Below are positions 1 to 8,399 of a stretch of 64,000 nucleotides of DNA, in pieces. Below the pieces are notes generated by a model. That model worked only from the letters and a program-made list of their open reading frames with translations. It made no database searches and had not been told where the DNA came from. The DNA lies in assembly GCF_018129405.1 (NCBI RefSeq), contig NZ_JAFCLP010000022.1, positions 1 to 64,000 of the forward strand, written 5' to 3'. A program made the translations under genes and the position numbers. Source of the DNA: Bradyrhizobium iriomotense. Its GTDB lineage: Bacteria > Pseudomonadota > Alphaproteobacteria > Rhizobiales > Xanthobacteraceae. Each line of letters opens with the position of its first letter. The first letter of the stretch is position 1.

Positions 1-114
1 TTCCGACAGCCCCTTGGGGGCCTTCTCGGAGTCGATCAGGGTCTCAAACCCATAACGATACTGGTCGACGTCGATGCGCTTCACGCGCTCGACCGTCTCT
101 TGTACGGCTGGCAT
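1..114 (-). CDS. sufB: Fe-S cluster assembly protein SufB (N-terminal fragment)
   Basis: Only the first 38 codons are inside the window and the gene continues past position 1. The peptide begins MPAVQETVERVKRIDVDQYR and continues YGFETLIDSEKAPKGLSE, which I recognise as the N-terminus of alphaproteobacterial SufB. SufB is the scaffold subunit of the SufBCD complex that assembles Fe-S clusters in the cytoplasm. An ATG three nucleotides-plus-frame upstream (117-119) is in another frame and was not used. The cysteine desulfurase just upstream on the same strand would supply its sulfur, which fits the usual suf operon order. Identification rests on a short fragment plus context. Confidence 0.85.
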   Translation of the reverse strand, partial: MPAVQETVERVKRIDVDQYRYGFETLIDSEKAPKGLSE

Positions 115-196
115 TCCATCCTCCGCTCGCGGTTTCAAGGACCGCGGTGGATCAAACTTGGACGACTATTACGATGTTTCTGGGCGGAAAGCACGT

Positions 197-215
197 GCTT
201 AGAACCGTTCAAGCC
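197..215 (-). promoter_or_regulatory. Possible Irr/ICE-like iron-control element before sufB
   Basis: The spacer between the cysteine desulfurase and sufB holds an imperfect dyad, TTAGAA-CCG-TTCAAG. The left arm matches the Irr-binding ICE motif as I recall it (TTTAGAA-N3-TTCTAAA); the right arm has mismatches. Irr is known to control suf genes in Rhizobiales. The position about 85 bp upstream of the sufB start suits a regulatory site, but the match is weak. Confidence 0.3.
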
Positions 216-228
216 GTGTTTCGTCACC

Positions 229-1368
229 TTAGCTCTTAAGTAGGGTATTACCGAGCTTTCGCCAAGCCTCTAACGCCCTATTGATGTCCTCAGGTTCCGT
301 GGACCAGCCCAGACTGAGGCGCACCGCTCCCTGGGCCACCGCGGGGTCATACCCCATGGCCGACAGCACGTGGGACGGCTGGACCTTGCCGGAGGAACAG
401 GCCGAACCGGAGGACACCGCGATCCCTTCGAGGTCAAAGCCGATCACGGCGGTCTCGGCCTTGAGGCCGGGCGCCGTGAACAGAGTGGTATTGGGCAACC
501 GCTCCACATCGTCCGAGAACACCGTCGCTCCGGCGATTGCTTTGATGCCATTTTCCAAGCGATCTCTGAGGGTTGCCATGCGTTCAGCATCCTCCGGCAG
601 AGCCTGAAGCGCTGCCTTCACGGCGGCGCCGAAGCCGGCAATGCCCGCGACATTCTCGGTTCCGGCGCGGCGGTTGAGCTCCTGCCCACCCCCTCTCAGC
701 AGTGGCTCCAGGCCGGCGATCCCCTCCGCCACGACCAGCGCGCCGATACCCTTGGGGCCGCCGATCTTGTGCGCAGAAAAGGTCGCAAGGTCCGCGCCTA
801 CCTCGTTAATATTAAAAGCGATTCTGCCGATCGCCTGGATCGCATCGACGTGCAGGAGGCCGCCGGCTTCGTGGACGATCCGTGCCGCCTCCACGACCGG
901 CTGGAGCGCGCCGGTCTCGTTGTTGGCCGCCATGATCGAGACCAGCGTGGGCGGTCCGTCCATGAGCTGCGCTCTCAGATGATCGAGGTCGACCACGCCG
1001 GCGCGCGTCACCCTGACATGGCCGATCCTGTCCGCCGGGAACCGGCCGCCTGACAGCACCGAGGCGTGCTCGACGGCCGAGACCAGCAGCCGCTCGACGG
1101 GCCCACTGGCCTTTCCCCGCAGTCCGGGCGACAGCGCCAGCGCATTGGCTTCGGTGCCAGCGGAGGTGAAGACGACATTGCGCGGCAGCCCACCGACCGC
1201 AGCCGCGAGCGCGGCACGGGCGTCCTCGACCAGCCGCCGCGCCTCGCGTCCTTCGGCATGGACCGAGGAGGGATTGCCGAGCAGGTCCCAGGCCGCGAGC
1301 ATCGCCGCCCGCGCCTCGGGGCGCAGCGGCGTGGTCGCATTCCAATCGAGATAAACGCGGCTCGGCAT
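229..1368 (-). CDS. Cysteine desulfurase (class V aminotransferase, NifS/IscS type)
   Basis: A 379-residue PLP enzyme that takes sulfur from L-cysteine as a protein persulfide for Fe-S cluster assembly. The N-terminus has the class V start YLDWNATTPLRPEA. The PLP lysine is K201 in FSAHKIGGPKG, and the persulfide-forming cysteine is C324 in SSGSACSSGKV, inside the longer flexible loop typical of NifS/IscS rather than SufS. Length is normal. It is transcribed toward sufB with a 114-bp gap, so it is the likely sulfur donor to the SufBCD scaffold. I leave the symbol open because NifS-like and IscS-like annotation of this rhizobial gene varies. Confidence 0.93.
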   Translation of the reverse strand: MPSRVYLDWNATTPLRPEARAAMLAAWDLLGNPSSVHAEGREARRLVEDARAALAAAVGGLPRNVVFTSAGTEANALALSPGLRGKASGPVERLLVSAVEHASVLSGGRFPADRIGHVRVTRAGVVDLDHLRAQLMDGPPTLVSIMAANNETGALQPVVEAARIVHEAGGLLHVDAIQAIGRIAFNINEVGADLATFSAHKIGGPKGIGALVVAEGIAGLEPLLRGGGQELNRRAGTENVAGIAGFGAAVKAALQALPEDAERMATLRDRLENGIKAIAGATVFSDDVERLPNTTLFTAPGLKAETAVIGFDLEGIAVSSGSACSSGKVQPSHVLSAMGYDPAVAQGAVRLSLGWSTEPEDINRALEAWRKLGNTLLKS

Positions 1369-1418
1369 GGCGCCCTCTTAGCACCTTTTGCCATCGCGCC
1401 AATCGGCCCCGGCGCGCA

Positions 1419-2612
1419 TCAGGCCGGCTGCTGCTGCGCAATCCTGCCTGAGGATCCGGCCTCCATCCGCAGCCCGAACAGCGGCCGCAGCCATGCGATC
1501 CGCCGCGCGACCTCGTAGGTGACCAGACAAGTGAGCGCGGTGCCCGATATCACCAGGGCGGCTTCGCTTCCGGCTGACAGCCCGCTGCCCCGCAGCGCGT
1601 GCGCGATCACAATAATCGCAGTCTGATGCACGATGTAATAGGGAAAGATCGCATCGGTGAGATAGCGGCGCACCGGACCATCCGCCGTCAAATGGCGCCG
1701 CGCAAAACCGAGCACCGCGACCATGGCAAGCCATTGATAACAGGCGTAGGCGGAGCTCGCCAACCACCGCAGCATCGGTGCCGGCGCGAACAAGCCGGCC
1801 CAAACGAGGATGAAGGCGGCGAAGCAGGCGGCCGCAACGGCCAACGCCACCCACCGTTGTCGCTCGACCTCGCGCCATATCCCGTCTTGGCGCGCAAGCA
1901 GGAAGCCGATCAGGAACGCGGTCGCATAGTCGGCATGGTTGTACCAGTCGCCGAACAGCGCATGCGTTGACGGAAAGACCGGAAACAAGAACAACCGCCA
2001 GGCTGCGAACAGCAGACACGGCAGCACCAGCAGCCACGGTCCGGCGAACACGCGCCCGAGCCTCTCACCAACCCAATCCGCGGCAGCCGGCCACAACGCC
2101 AGCACGCCGGCCAAGGCCATTGTGTAGACCCAGAGATAGACCACGAACCAAAGGTGGTTCCAGGTCGGCTGCACGATGCAGGGAGTCGGGCAGAACTGCG
2201 CGCTGAACGCGAGGTAGTGCTGGACGTAGAAGTCGGCAAAACCCGCGGAGTAGCCGAGGCTCTCGACGATCTGGAGATAGGACTGCGGCGGCACGATCAC
2301 GAGCATGCCGAAGGCCAGCGGGATCAGGAGCCGCGCCGACCGAGCGCGGGCGAAGGCCGCGAGTTGGTACTTTCCCAGCATGAAGCGGCTGGCGACTCCG
2401 GAGACCAGGAAGAGGAGCGACAGCCGCCAGGGATTGAGAAGCAGCATCACCGGCTCGAGCCAGGCCAGCCGATGCACGCTCTTGATGTGAAATCCCCAGG
2501 ACACGTAGAGCATGCCGACATGGTAGAAGATCAAGAGCCCGAAGGCTAAAATCCGCACCCAATCCAGATCGATGCGTCGTTCCCGGGCTGAAAGTTGCTG
2601 CGGTGTTGACAT
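1419..2612 (-). CDS. Acyltransferase family 3 membrane protein
   Basis: A 397-residue polytopic membrane protein of the Acyl_transf_3 family (OafA/OpgC/NodX-like), which transfers acyl groups to sugars or other envelope molecules. The N-terminus shows the family signature RIDLDWVRILAFGLLIFYH, with the basic/acidic pair and the histidine at the end of the first membrane helix. About ten hydrophobic segments follow, including LSLLFLVSGVASRFMLGK, typical of the second helix. The substrate cannot be inferred. It lies 50 bp upstream of the cysteine desulfurase on the same strand and starts only 44 bp from the divergent LytTR gene, so the two may share control. Confidence 0.85.
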   Translation of the reverse strand: MSTPQQLSARERRIDLDWVRILAFGLLIFYHVGMLYVSWGFHIKSVHRLAWLEPVMLLLNPWRLSLLFLVSGVASRFMLGKYQLAAFARARSARLLIPLAFGMLVIVPPQSYLQIVESLGYSAGFADFYVQHYLAFSAQFCPTPCIVQPTWNHLWFVVYLWVYTMALAGVLALWPAAADWVGERLGRVFAGPWLLVLPCLLFAAWRLFLFPVFPSTHALFGDWYNHADYATAFLIGFLLARQDGIWREVERQRWVALAVAAACFAAFILVWAGLFAPAPMLRWLASSAYACYQWLAMVAVLGFARRHLTADGPVRRYLTDAIFPYYIVHQTAIIVIAHALRGSGLSAGSEAALVISGTALTCLVTYEVARRIAWLRPLFGLRMEAGSSGRIAQQQPA

Positions 2613-2656
2613 GGTTCTCTGCTCCCTGATGGCACGGCAAACGCGGTTTTCGGGCC

Positions 2657-3610
2657 ATGGCTGAGAGCCAAAATGCTCCCGAAACGGAGCGCGTCGAGAC
2701 GGTTTGGGATCAGGACCGGGCGCGACGGGACGAGGCGTCGGCCGCCGGGACGAGCGGTTGGCGCGGCGGGATCAGTCGTGGCGACTGGACGATGTTCGGA
2801 GCGATCGCGGCGGTCGCGCTTGCCATCGGCATCGTCAATGCGCTCTCCGGCGCGCAGGACGCCGCCTGGCGCGGCGACAGCTCCGATGTCGGCCGGCGGC
2901 TGTTCTGGGAGCTGTCGAGCATCATCGTCATCCTGCTGCTGGTGCCGATCCTTATTTGGGCCGTCCGGCGCATGCGGCAGGCACCCGGCCTGGCGGCGCG
3001 TGCGGGAATCGCGGCGGTCGCCCTGCTCGGCTTCTCCGCCCTCCACATCACCGGCATGGTGTGGCTCCGGAAACTGGCGCTCTGGCTCGCGGGAAGTGCC
3101 TACGACTTCCATTTCTCGCTCGCGACGGTCCTGTACGAGTTCCGCAAGGATGCCGTGACCGTCTTCCTGCTTGGCGCAACGCTATGGCTGATCGAAAGCC
3201 GGCGCGAGTTCAGGAAGGCCGCACTCGCGGCCGCATCCATGCAGGGCGCTCGGCCGGAGCAATCCTCCCCCGATCTGATCTGGCTCCGGGACGGCACAAG
3301 CCGCATTCGCGTCGCCCCTCGCGACATCCTGTGGGTCGCCTCCGCCGGCAATTACATCGAATACAGCCTCGCCAACGGCACGCAGCACCTGATCCGGGGC
3401 ACGCTTGCGGCGACCGAAAGCGAACTGGCCCGCTTCGCCATCGTGCGCGTTCACCGAACCAGGCTCGCCAATCTGGGCCGGGTGAGCAGTGTGGAGTTCA
3501 AGCCGTCAGGAGACTTCGAGCTCACATTCGACAACGGGCAGACGCTTGGCGGCAGCCGGCGCTACCGCCCCTCGGTCGCCTCGCTCGGAGGCCGCACCGC
3601 CCCTGCATGA
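2657..3610 (+). CDS. Membrane-anchored LytTR-domain DNA-binding protein
   Basis: A 317-residue protein with about four hydrophobic segments (roughly residues 46-64, 83-105, 113-135 and 155-178) followed by a C-terminal LytTR DNA-binding domain from about 208 to 310. The LytTR part is recognisable from DILWVASAGNYIEY and the FAIVRVHRTRLANL block. There is no receiver domain, so this is a one-component membrane regulator rather than a two-component response regulator. It is divergent from the acyltransferase with only 44 bp between them, making that gene its most obvious candidate target. The signal sensed by the membrane part is unknown. Confidence 0.85.
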   Translation: MAESQNAPETERVETVWDQDRARRDEASAAGTSGWRGGISRGDWTMFGAIAAVALAIGIVNALSGAQDAAWRGDSSDVGRRLFWELSSIIVILLLVPILIWAVRRMRQAPGLAARAGIAAVALLGFSALHITGMVWLRKLALWLAGSAYDFHFSLATVLYEFRKDAVTVFLLGATLWLIESRREFRKAALAAASMQGARPEQSSPDLIWLRDGTSRIRVAPRDILWVASAGNYIEYSLANGTQHLIRGTLAATESELARFAIVRVHRTRLANLGRVSSVEFKPSGDFELTFDNGQTLGGSRRYRPSVASLGGRTAPA

Positions 3611-3946
3611 ATCGTCCCGGCATCGCCGGCCAACCGATAAAAAGACGTGATTTCAATTGGTTACCACACAGGCCGCGAGCCTGGCAGCGGCGGACGAGCC
3701 GGCACGTGACGCCGAAATGACGCGCTAAGCTCTTGAGCACATTGAGAGATGTCGAAGATGCTTGCTTTTTGCCCCGCAGCCTATGTTAGAACGCGGCCGT
3801 CAAGTCACCGCGCGCCGTTTGCGCATCACCGCGAGGCGCACGCCTTCTCACCCTTCATTCGCGCTTTCGTCGGCATCCGCCGGGGAAGCCACAATCGGTT
3901 GATTGCCGAGAATCCTCGCTCCAGCACATCAATCAAGAGACCATCA
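3611..3946. other. Intergenic region without a supported gene
   Basis: About 336 bp between the LytTR gene and the alpha/beta hydrolase. An open frame runs in from 3749 but its first 66 codons do not look like protein and are absent from normal hydrolase N-termini. I see no strong promoter. A TTGCTT near 3762 and TATGTT near 3782 are too close together (14 bp) to be convincing. Confidence 0.5.
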
Positions 3947-4594
3947 ATGCCTGAAGTCATTTTTGCCGGCCCCGCCGGCCGTCTCGAAGGCCGCTATCAT
4001 CCGGCCAAGCAGAAGAACGCGCCGATCGCGATGATCCTGCATCCGCATCCGCAGTTTCACGGCACGATGAACCATCAGATCGTGTACCAGTGCTACTACG
4101 CCTTCGCGCATCGCGGCTTCTCGGTGCTGCGCTTCAATTTCCGCGGCGTCGGCCGCAGCCAGGGCTCGTTCGACCACGGCACTGGTGAATTGTCGGATGC
4201 GGCGGCAGCCCTCGACTGGGCGCAGACCATCAATCCCGAAGCGCGCGCCTGCTGGGTCGCCGGCTTCTCGTTCGGCGCCTGGATCGGCATGCAGCTCCTG
4301 ATGCGCCGTCCCGAGGTCGAGGGCTTCATCTCGATCGCGCCGCCGGCCAACCTCTACGACTTCTCGTTCCTTGCGCCCTGCCCGTCCTCTGGGCTCATCG
4401 TGCATGGCGAGAAGGATGCGGTGGTGCCGCCGAAAGACGTCAACACGCTGGTCGAGAAGCTGAAGACGCAGAAGGGCATCGTGATCGACCAGCAGATCAT
4501 CCCCGGCGCCAACCACTTCTTCGACGCCAAGCTCGAGCCGCTGATGGAAACCATCACGGCGTATCTGGACATGCGTCTGGCGAACGTGCGGTAA
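3947..4594 (+). CDS. Alpha/beta hydrolase (dienelactone-hydrolase-like)
   Basis: A 215-residue alpha/beta hydrolase. I chose the ATG at 3947 because the protein then starts MPEVIFAGPAGRLEGRYH, as in homologous small hydrolases; the upstream open frame looks non-coding. The oxyanion region HPHPQFHGTMNH, the FNFRGVGRSQG segment, the nucleophile elbow GFSFGAW, the acid in HGEKDAVVPP and the final histidine in GANHFFD are all visible. The physiological substrate is unknown; rhizobial homologues are simply called alpha/beta hydrolase. It converges on the SMR gene, with a palindromic repeat in the short spacer. Confidence 0.88.
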   Translation: MPEVIFAGPAGRLEGRYHPAKQKNAPIAMILHPHPQFHGTMNHQIVYQCYYAFAHRGFSVLRFNFRGVGRSQGSFDHGTGELSDAAAALDWAQTINPEARACWVAGFSFGAWIGMQLLMRRPEVEGFISIAPPANLYDFSFLAPCPSSGLIVHGEKDAVVPPKDVNTLVEKLKTQKGIVIDQQIIPGANHFFDAKLEPLMETITAYLDMRLANVR

Positions 4595-4614
4595 CGCCTC
4601 GTCTCTGAGGTCTT

Positions 4615-4700
4615 GTAGCCCGGATGGAGCGCAGCGAAATCCGGGAAACTCCATCTGCTGAGACATGGCCCCGGATTGCGCTTCGCTCCATCCGGGCTAC
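4615..4700. repeat. Dispersed palindromic repeat (REP-like), copy 1
   Basis: An 86-bp inverted repeat between two convergent genes. The outer arm GTAGCCCGGATGGAGC at 4615-4630 pairs with GCTCCATCCGGGCTAC at 4685-4700, and the inner part of each arm also pairs. A second copy with the same arms lies at 60448-60535. Because it separates converging genes it could also act as a bidirectional terminator or mRNA stabiliser here. Confidence 0.85.
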
Positions 4701-4715
4701 GAACGAAGCTCAGCT

Positions 4716-5039
4716 CTAAGCCAGCTTCAGCGCGACGATCCCCATCAAGACGAGCGCGATGCCCGCAAGTTTCATCGCGCTCAAGGTCTCGCCGAACAGC
4801 ACGACGCCCATGACGAAGGTGCCGGCAGCTCCAATGCCGGTCCACACCGAATAGGCGACGCCGACCTCGAGCACCTTCAACGCCCGCCCGAGCAGGAAGA
4901 CGAAGGCGGCGAGGAGCACCAGCGAGGCGAGGCTCCAGCCCGCGCGCGTGTAGCCTTCCGCATATTTCATCGAGATCGCCCAGCCGACATCGAGCGCGCC
5001 GGCGATCACCAGCATCAGCCAGGCCACAGAGGACGACAT
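4716..5039 (-). CDS. Small multidrug resistance (SMR) transporter, SugE/Gdx-like
   Basis: A 107-residue protein with four membrane helices, the normal SMR length. The ATG at 5039 gives MSSSVAWLMLVIAGALDVGW; longer upstream frames overlap the GST gene and were rejected. The loop WTGIGAAGTFVMGVVLFGE is the SMR signature. SMR proteins exchange protons for cations such as guanidinium or quaternary ammonium compounds. The membrane-embedded carboxylate of helix 1, normally Glu (E14 in EmrE), is Asp here (D17). The gene follows the GST gene by 8 bp on the same strand, so the two are probably one operon, which would suit a detoxification role. Confidence 0.9.
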   Translation of the reverse strand: MSSSVAWLMLVIAGALDVGWAISMKYAEGYTRAGWSLASLVLLAAFVFLLGRALKVLEVGVAYSVWTGIGAAGTFVMGVVLFGETLSAMKLAGIALVLMGIVALKLA

Positions 5040-5047
5040 CGGCGCGC

Positions 5048-5725
5048 TCAGGCCGCGAGCTTGAGCAGATGCGCGTCGTGGCGCACGAGGAAGGCGCGCA
5101 GCAATTGCGGATAATCGTCGCCAACTGCGGTCCGCACGCTCGAGCGCTTTGCCAGCTCGGCGCGCCATGCGCGAACCTTTGGCACGTCGTGGAAAATGCC
5201 GTGCTCGGTCAGTTCGTCGAACAGATCGAAGTAGCGGAAGATCGGGGCGAACACGGCATCAACCAGGCTGAACGCATCGCCCGCAAAGAACGGGCCTTCG
5301 CCGAGCGCCGCCTCGACGCGCGCGAATTTCGCCGCAAGCGCCTGGCGCTTGGTCTCAAAGGTCGCCGGATCGGTCGTCGTCTCCAATCCCCAGAGATCGC
5401 CGAGGATCGCCGAGCCGAACTCCATCCAGGCGCGGTGCTCGGCGCGTTTCAAGGCATCCGCCGGATGCAGCTTCGCGCCGGCTTGCGTCTCCTCGATGTA
5501 CTCGCAGATCACGTTGCTCTCGAACAGAGCGACCTCGCCCTTTTCGGTGGTCACGACCAGCACGGGCACCTTGCCGAGCGGCGACAGCTTGAGAAACCAG
5601 TCGGGCTTGCTCGCGAGATCGATGTCGATCCGCTCGAACGGCACGCCCTTCTCCTTCAGCGCGATCACCGCGCGCTGCACGTACGGGCAAAGCTTGTGGC
5701 TGATCAGTTTCAGTGAAGTGGTCAT
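5048..5725 (-). CDS. Glutathione S-transferase family protein (omega/Cys-type)
   Basis: A 225-residue GST from the ATG at 5725. The thioredoxin-like N-terminal domain begins TTSLKLISHKLCPYVQRA, placing a cysteine (C13) followed by Pro at the active site as in omega-class enzymes, which favour thiol transfer and dehalogenation-type chemistry over Ser/Tyr conjugation. The glutathione-binding turn is VALFESNVICEYIEE and the helical C-terminal domain follows. It is the first gene of a likely two-gene operon with the SMR transporter. Three identical-format palindromes stand directly upstream at 5746-5806, so expression is probably controlled by a trans-acting regulator encoded elsewhere. Confidence 0.9.
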   Translation of the reverse strand: MTTSLKLISHKLCPYVQRAVIALKEKGVPFERIDIDLASKPDWFLKLSPLGKVPVLVVTTEKGEVALFESNVICEYIEETQAGAKLHPADALKRAEHRAWMEFGSAILGDLWGLETTTDPATFETKRQALAAKFARVEAALGEGPFFAGDAFSLVDAVFAPIFRYFDLFDELTEHGIFHDVPKVRAWRAELAKRSSVRTAVGDDYPQLLRAFLVRHDAHLLKLAA

Positions 5726-5745
5726 GGCGCGATCCCGGCGGTTCG

Positions 5746-5806
5746 ATGCAACTGCATTCAATATAGATGCACTTGCATTCACTCGTCAAGATCCATGCAT
5801 CTGCAT
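5746..5806. promoter_or_regulatory. Array of three ATGCA-N2-TGCAT palindromes (operator candidate)
   Basis: Three perfect 12-bp dyads lie in 61 bp just upstream of the GST start: ATGCAACTGCAT at 5746-5757, ATGCACTTGCAT at 5767-5778 and ATGCATCTGCAT at 5795-5806. Their starts are 21 and 28 bp apart; 21 bp is close to two helical turns. Only the central two bases vary. This is the format of a multi-site operator for a dimeric HTH repressor or activator of the GST-SMR operon. No regulator gene is adjacent. Confidence 0.7.
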
Positions 5807-5820
5807 CATTCGCCTTCGCC

Positions 5821-6924
5821 TCAGGGCCGCGCAATCACCCCGCCGGTCATCGGCATCGGCACGCCCGTGGTGGCCGGATAGGACAGCGGCAGGCCCTTCA
5901 GGCCGCGCGCGGCGAGAAAGCCGAAGGCCTGTGCCTCGATGGCGTCGGAGGCCCAGCCGAGCGTCTCGGCGGCCTCGACGGTGGCCGAGCCCACACGGTC
6001 CCGCAGCATGCGCAGCATCGTGAGGTTGCGGGCGCCGCCGCCGCAGACGATCCAGCTGCGCGGCCGGCGTGGCAGCAGCGGAATGACCCGGGCGATCGCG
6101 GCAGCGGTGAAGGCCGTCAGTGTGGCCGCGCCGTCGGCCGGCGCCACGTCGCCAAGCTTGAGCGCGGCAAAGTCATTGCGATCGAGCGATTTCGGCGGCG
6201 GGCTTGCGAAGAACGGCAATTCCAGCGCACGGGCGATCCAGGCTTCATCCGCCTTGCCGAGCGCTGCGAACTTGCCTTCCGCGTCGAAGGCCTGGTTCAT
6301 GGTGCGGTACATGAAATCGTCGAGCAGCGCGTTGCCCGGCCCGGTGTCGCAGGCGATCAGCGTGTCGTTGCCGTCGACATAGGTGATGTTGGAGACGCCG
6401 CCGATATTGACCACGACGATCGGCCCCTCGCGCTCCAGCGAATTGGCCAGCGCCCGGTGGTAGACCGGTACGAGCGGCGCGCCCTGCCCGCCGGCCTCGA
6501 CGTCGGCGGCGCGGAAGTCGTACATCACAGGGATATGGATCGCCCTGGCCAGCGCCAGCGCATCGCCGATCTGCACCGTCAGCCGCTTCTCGGGGCGGTG
6601 CAGCACGGTCTGGCCGTGGAAACCGACAATGTCGATGTCCTCCGGCCTCATCCGGTTCTGAGCGACGAAGGCGGCCACCGCCTCGGCGTGGGCCAGCGTC
6701 ACGGCGCGTTCGGCCTCGGCCAGGATCCCCGGCCGGGCCTCGCGCTGCGTCAAGTTTACGGCCTCGCTTAGCGCCAGGCGCAGCAGGTTGCGCTCGGCCG
6801 GGCTATAGGGCCGGTAGCCGGACGGCCCGAACGCCTTCACCTGCTTTCCATCGGTTTCGATCAGCGCGACATCCACCCCGTCCAGCGAGGTGCCGCTCAT
6901 CAAACCGAGTGCCGTCAACATCAT
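5821..6924 (-). CDS. anmK: Anhydro-N-acetylmuramic acid kinase
   Basis: A 367-residue sugar kinase that opens the 1,6-anhydro ring of anhMurNAc and phosphorylates it in peptidoglycan recycling. The N-terminal signature LGLMSGTSLDGVDVALIE is diagnostic for AnmK. Other conserved blocks are VGFHGQTVLHRP, VPVYHRALA, NIGGVSNITY, DTGPGNALLDDF and CGGGARN, all expected in this ASKHA-fold family. Length matches the family. It is divergent from tyrS, a neighbourhood often seen in alphaproteobacteria. Nothing unusual was noted. Confidence 0.96.
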   Translation of the reverse strand: MMLTALGLMSGTSLDGVDVALIETDGKQVKAFGPSGYRPYSPAERNLLRLALSEAVNLTQREARPGILAEAERAVTLAHAEAVAAFVAQNRMRPEDIDIVGFHGQTVLHRPEKRLTVQIGDALALARAIHIPVMYDFRAADVEAGGQGAPLVPVYHRALANSLEREGPIVVVNIGGVSNITYVDGNDTLIACDTGPGNALLDDFMYRTMNQAFDAEGKFAALGKADEAWIARALELPFFASPPPKSLDRNDFAALKLGDVAPADGAATLTAFTAAAIARVIPLLPRRPRSWIVCGGGARNLTMLRMLRDRVGSATVEAAETLGWASDAIEAQAFGFLAARGLKGLPLSYPATTGVPMPMTGGVIARP

Positions 6925-6963
6925 GGATCAGCGTCCTCAACAGACCCCCTCCGGCATGCCGAT

Positions 6964-6991
6964 CTTGTGCCAGAGGGACACATCTTATAAT
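6964..6991 (+). promoter_or_regulatory. Candidate sigma-70 promoter for tyrS
   Basis: A perfect -10 hexamer TATAAT at 6986-6991 is preceded by a TTG-containing -35-like element (TTGTGC at 6965-6970, or one base earlier). Spacing is 15-16 bp, slightly short. A transcript from here would give tyrS a leader of about 90 nt. Confidence 0.5.
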
Positions 6992-7089
6992 GCCACAGCG
7001 CCAAGTGGCGGGCAGCAACCGAGTTCCCACGGAAGACTCTTAAATTGCTCCCGAAACAGTAAACCAAGAATTGTCAGGCACGCCGACAG

Positions 7090-8343
7090 ATGACTGCATT
7101 TAAATCGGATTTCCTCAACACCCTGCAGGAACGTGGATTCATCCACCAGTGCTCCGATTTCGAGGGGCTGGACGCCCTCGCCGCCAAGGGCGAGGCGACG
7201 GCCTATGTCGGCTACGATTGCACCGCCCGCTCGCTGCACATCGGCAATTACCTGACCATGATGATGCTGCATTGGCTGCAGCAGTCCGGCAACAAGCCGA
7301 TCACGCTGATGGGCGGCGGCACAACTATGGTCGGCGATCCCTCCGGCAAGGACGAGACGCGCGCGATGCGCACCGTCGCCGAGATCGAGGCCAACAAGGA
7401 ATCGATCCGCGGCGTGTTCGCGAAGGTACTGCGCTATGGCAACGGTGCGAGCGACGCCATCATGCTCGACAATGCGGAGTGGCTGACCAAGCTGAACTGG
7501 ATCGAGATGCTGCGCGACGTCGGCCGGCACTTCTCGGTCAACCGCATGCTGACCATGGACTCCGTGCGCCTGCGCCTCGAGCGCGAGCAGGAGATGAGCT
7601 TCATCGAGTTCAACTACATGGTCTGCCAGTCCTACGACTTCGTCGAGCTCGCCAAGCGCACCGGCTGCAAATTGCAGATGGGCGGCTCGGATCAGTGGGG
7701 CAACATCATCATGGGCGTCGATCTCGGCCGCCGCATGGGCACCCATCAATTATTCGCGCTGACGACGCCGCTGCTGACGACGGCGTCGGGCGCCAAGATG
7801 GGCAAGACTGCGCAAGGCGCGGTCTGGCTCAATGCCGACCAGTTCTCGCCCTATGACTTCTGGCAGTACTGGCGCAACACCGAGGACGCCGACGTCGGCA
7901 AGTTCCTGAAACTGTTCACGACGCTGCCGATGGCTGAGATCAAGAAGCTCGAGGCGCTCGGCGGCTCGGAGATCAACGAGGCCAAGAAGGTGCTCGCGAC
8001 CGAGGCGACCGCGCTGCTGCACGGCCGCGACGCAGCAAACGAAGCAGCCGAAACCGCGCGCCGCACTTTTGAGGAAGGCGCGCTGGCGGAGAGTCTCCCA
8101 ACCGTGGAAATTCCGCGCGGCGAACTCGACGCCGGCCTCGGCGTGCTCAACGCCTTCGTCAAGGCGGGCCTGGTTGCCTCCAATGGCGAAGCGAGGCGCC
8201 AGATCAAGGGCGGCGGCCTGCGCGTCAACGACGCGCCCGTCACCGACGAGAAGATGGCGCTATCGGTGGCCAATCTGACGCCGGAAGGCGTGGTCAAGCT
8301 CTCCTTCGGCAAGAAGAAGCACGTCCTCATCAAGCCTGCATAG
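7090..8343 (+). CDS. tyrS: Tyrosyl-tRNA synthetase
   Basis: A 417-residue class I aminoacyl-tRNA synthetase that charges tRNA-Tyr. The HIGH motif appears as HIGN (residues 50-53) after [14 protein letters not shown], and the KMSKS loop as KMGKT (236-240), both usual for bacterial TyrRS. The tyrosine pocket motif GGSDQWGNI is present. The C-terminal S4-like RNA-binding domain covers about residues 350-417 ([16 protein letters not shown]). Full length for the family. It is transcribed divergently from anmK. Confidence 0.97.
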   Translation: MTAFKSDFLNTLQERGFIHQCSDFEGLDALAAKGEATAYVGYDCTARSLHIGNYLTMMMLHWLQQSGNKPITLMGGGTTMVGDPSGKDETRAMRTVAEIEANKESIRGVFAKVLRYGNGASDAIMLDNAEWLTKLNWIEMLRDVGRHFSVNRMLTMDSVRLRLEREQEMSFIEFNYMVCQSYDFVELAKRTGCKLQMGGSDQWGNIIMGVDLGRRMGTHQLFALTTPLLTTASGAKMGKTAQGAVWLNADQFSPYDFWQYWRNTEDADVGKFLKLFTTLPMAEIKKLEALGGSEINEAKKVLATEATALLHGRDAANEAAETARRTFEEGALAESLPTVEIPRGELDAGLGVLNAFVKAGLVASNGEARRQIKGGGLRVNDAPVTDEKMALSVANLTPEGVVKLSFGKKKHVLIKPA

Positions 8344-8399
8344 GCGTATGAGCTTTTGATGCTTGTCAGGGCGCGTCGAAGCGCGCTCCCTGACCGGCA

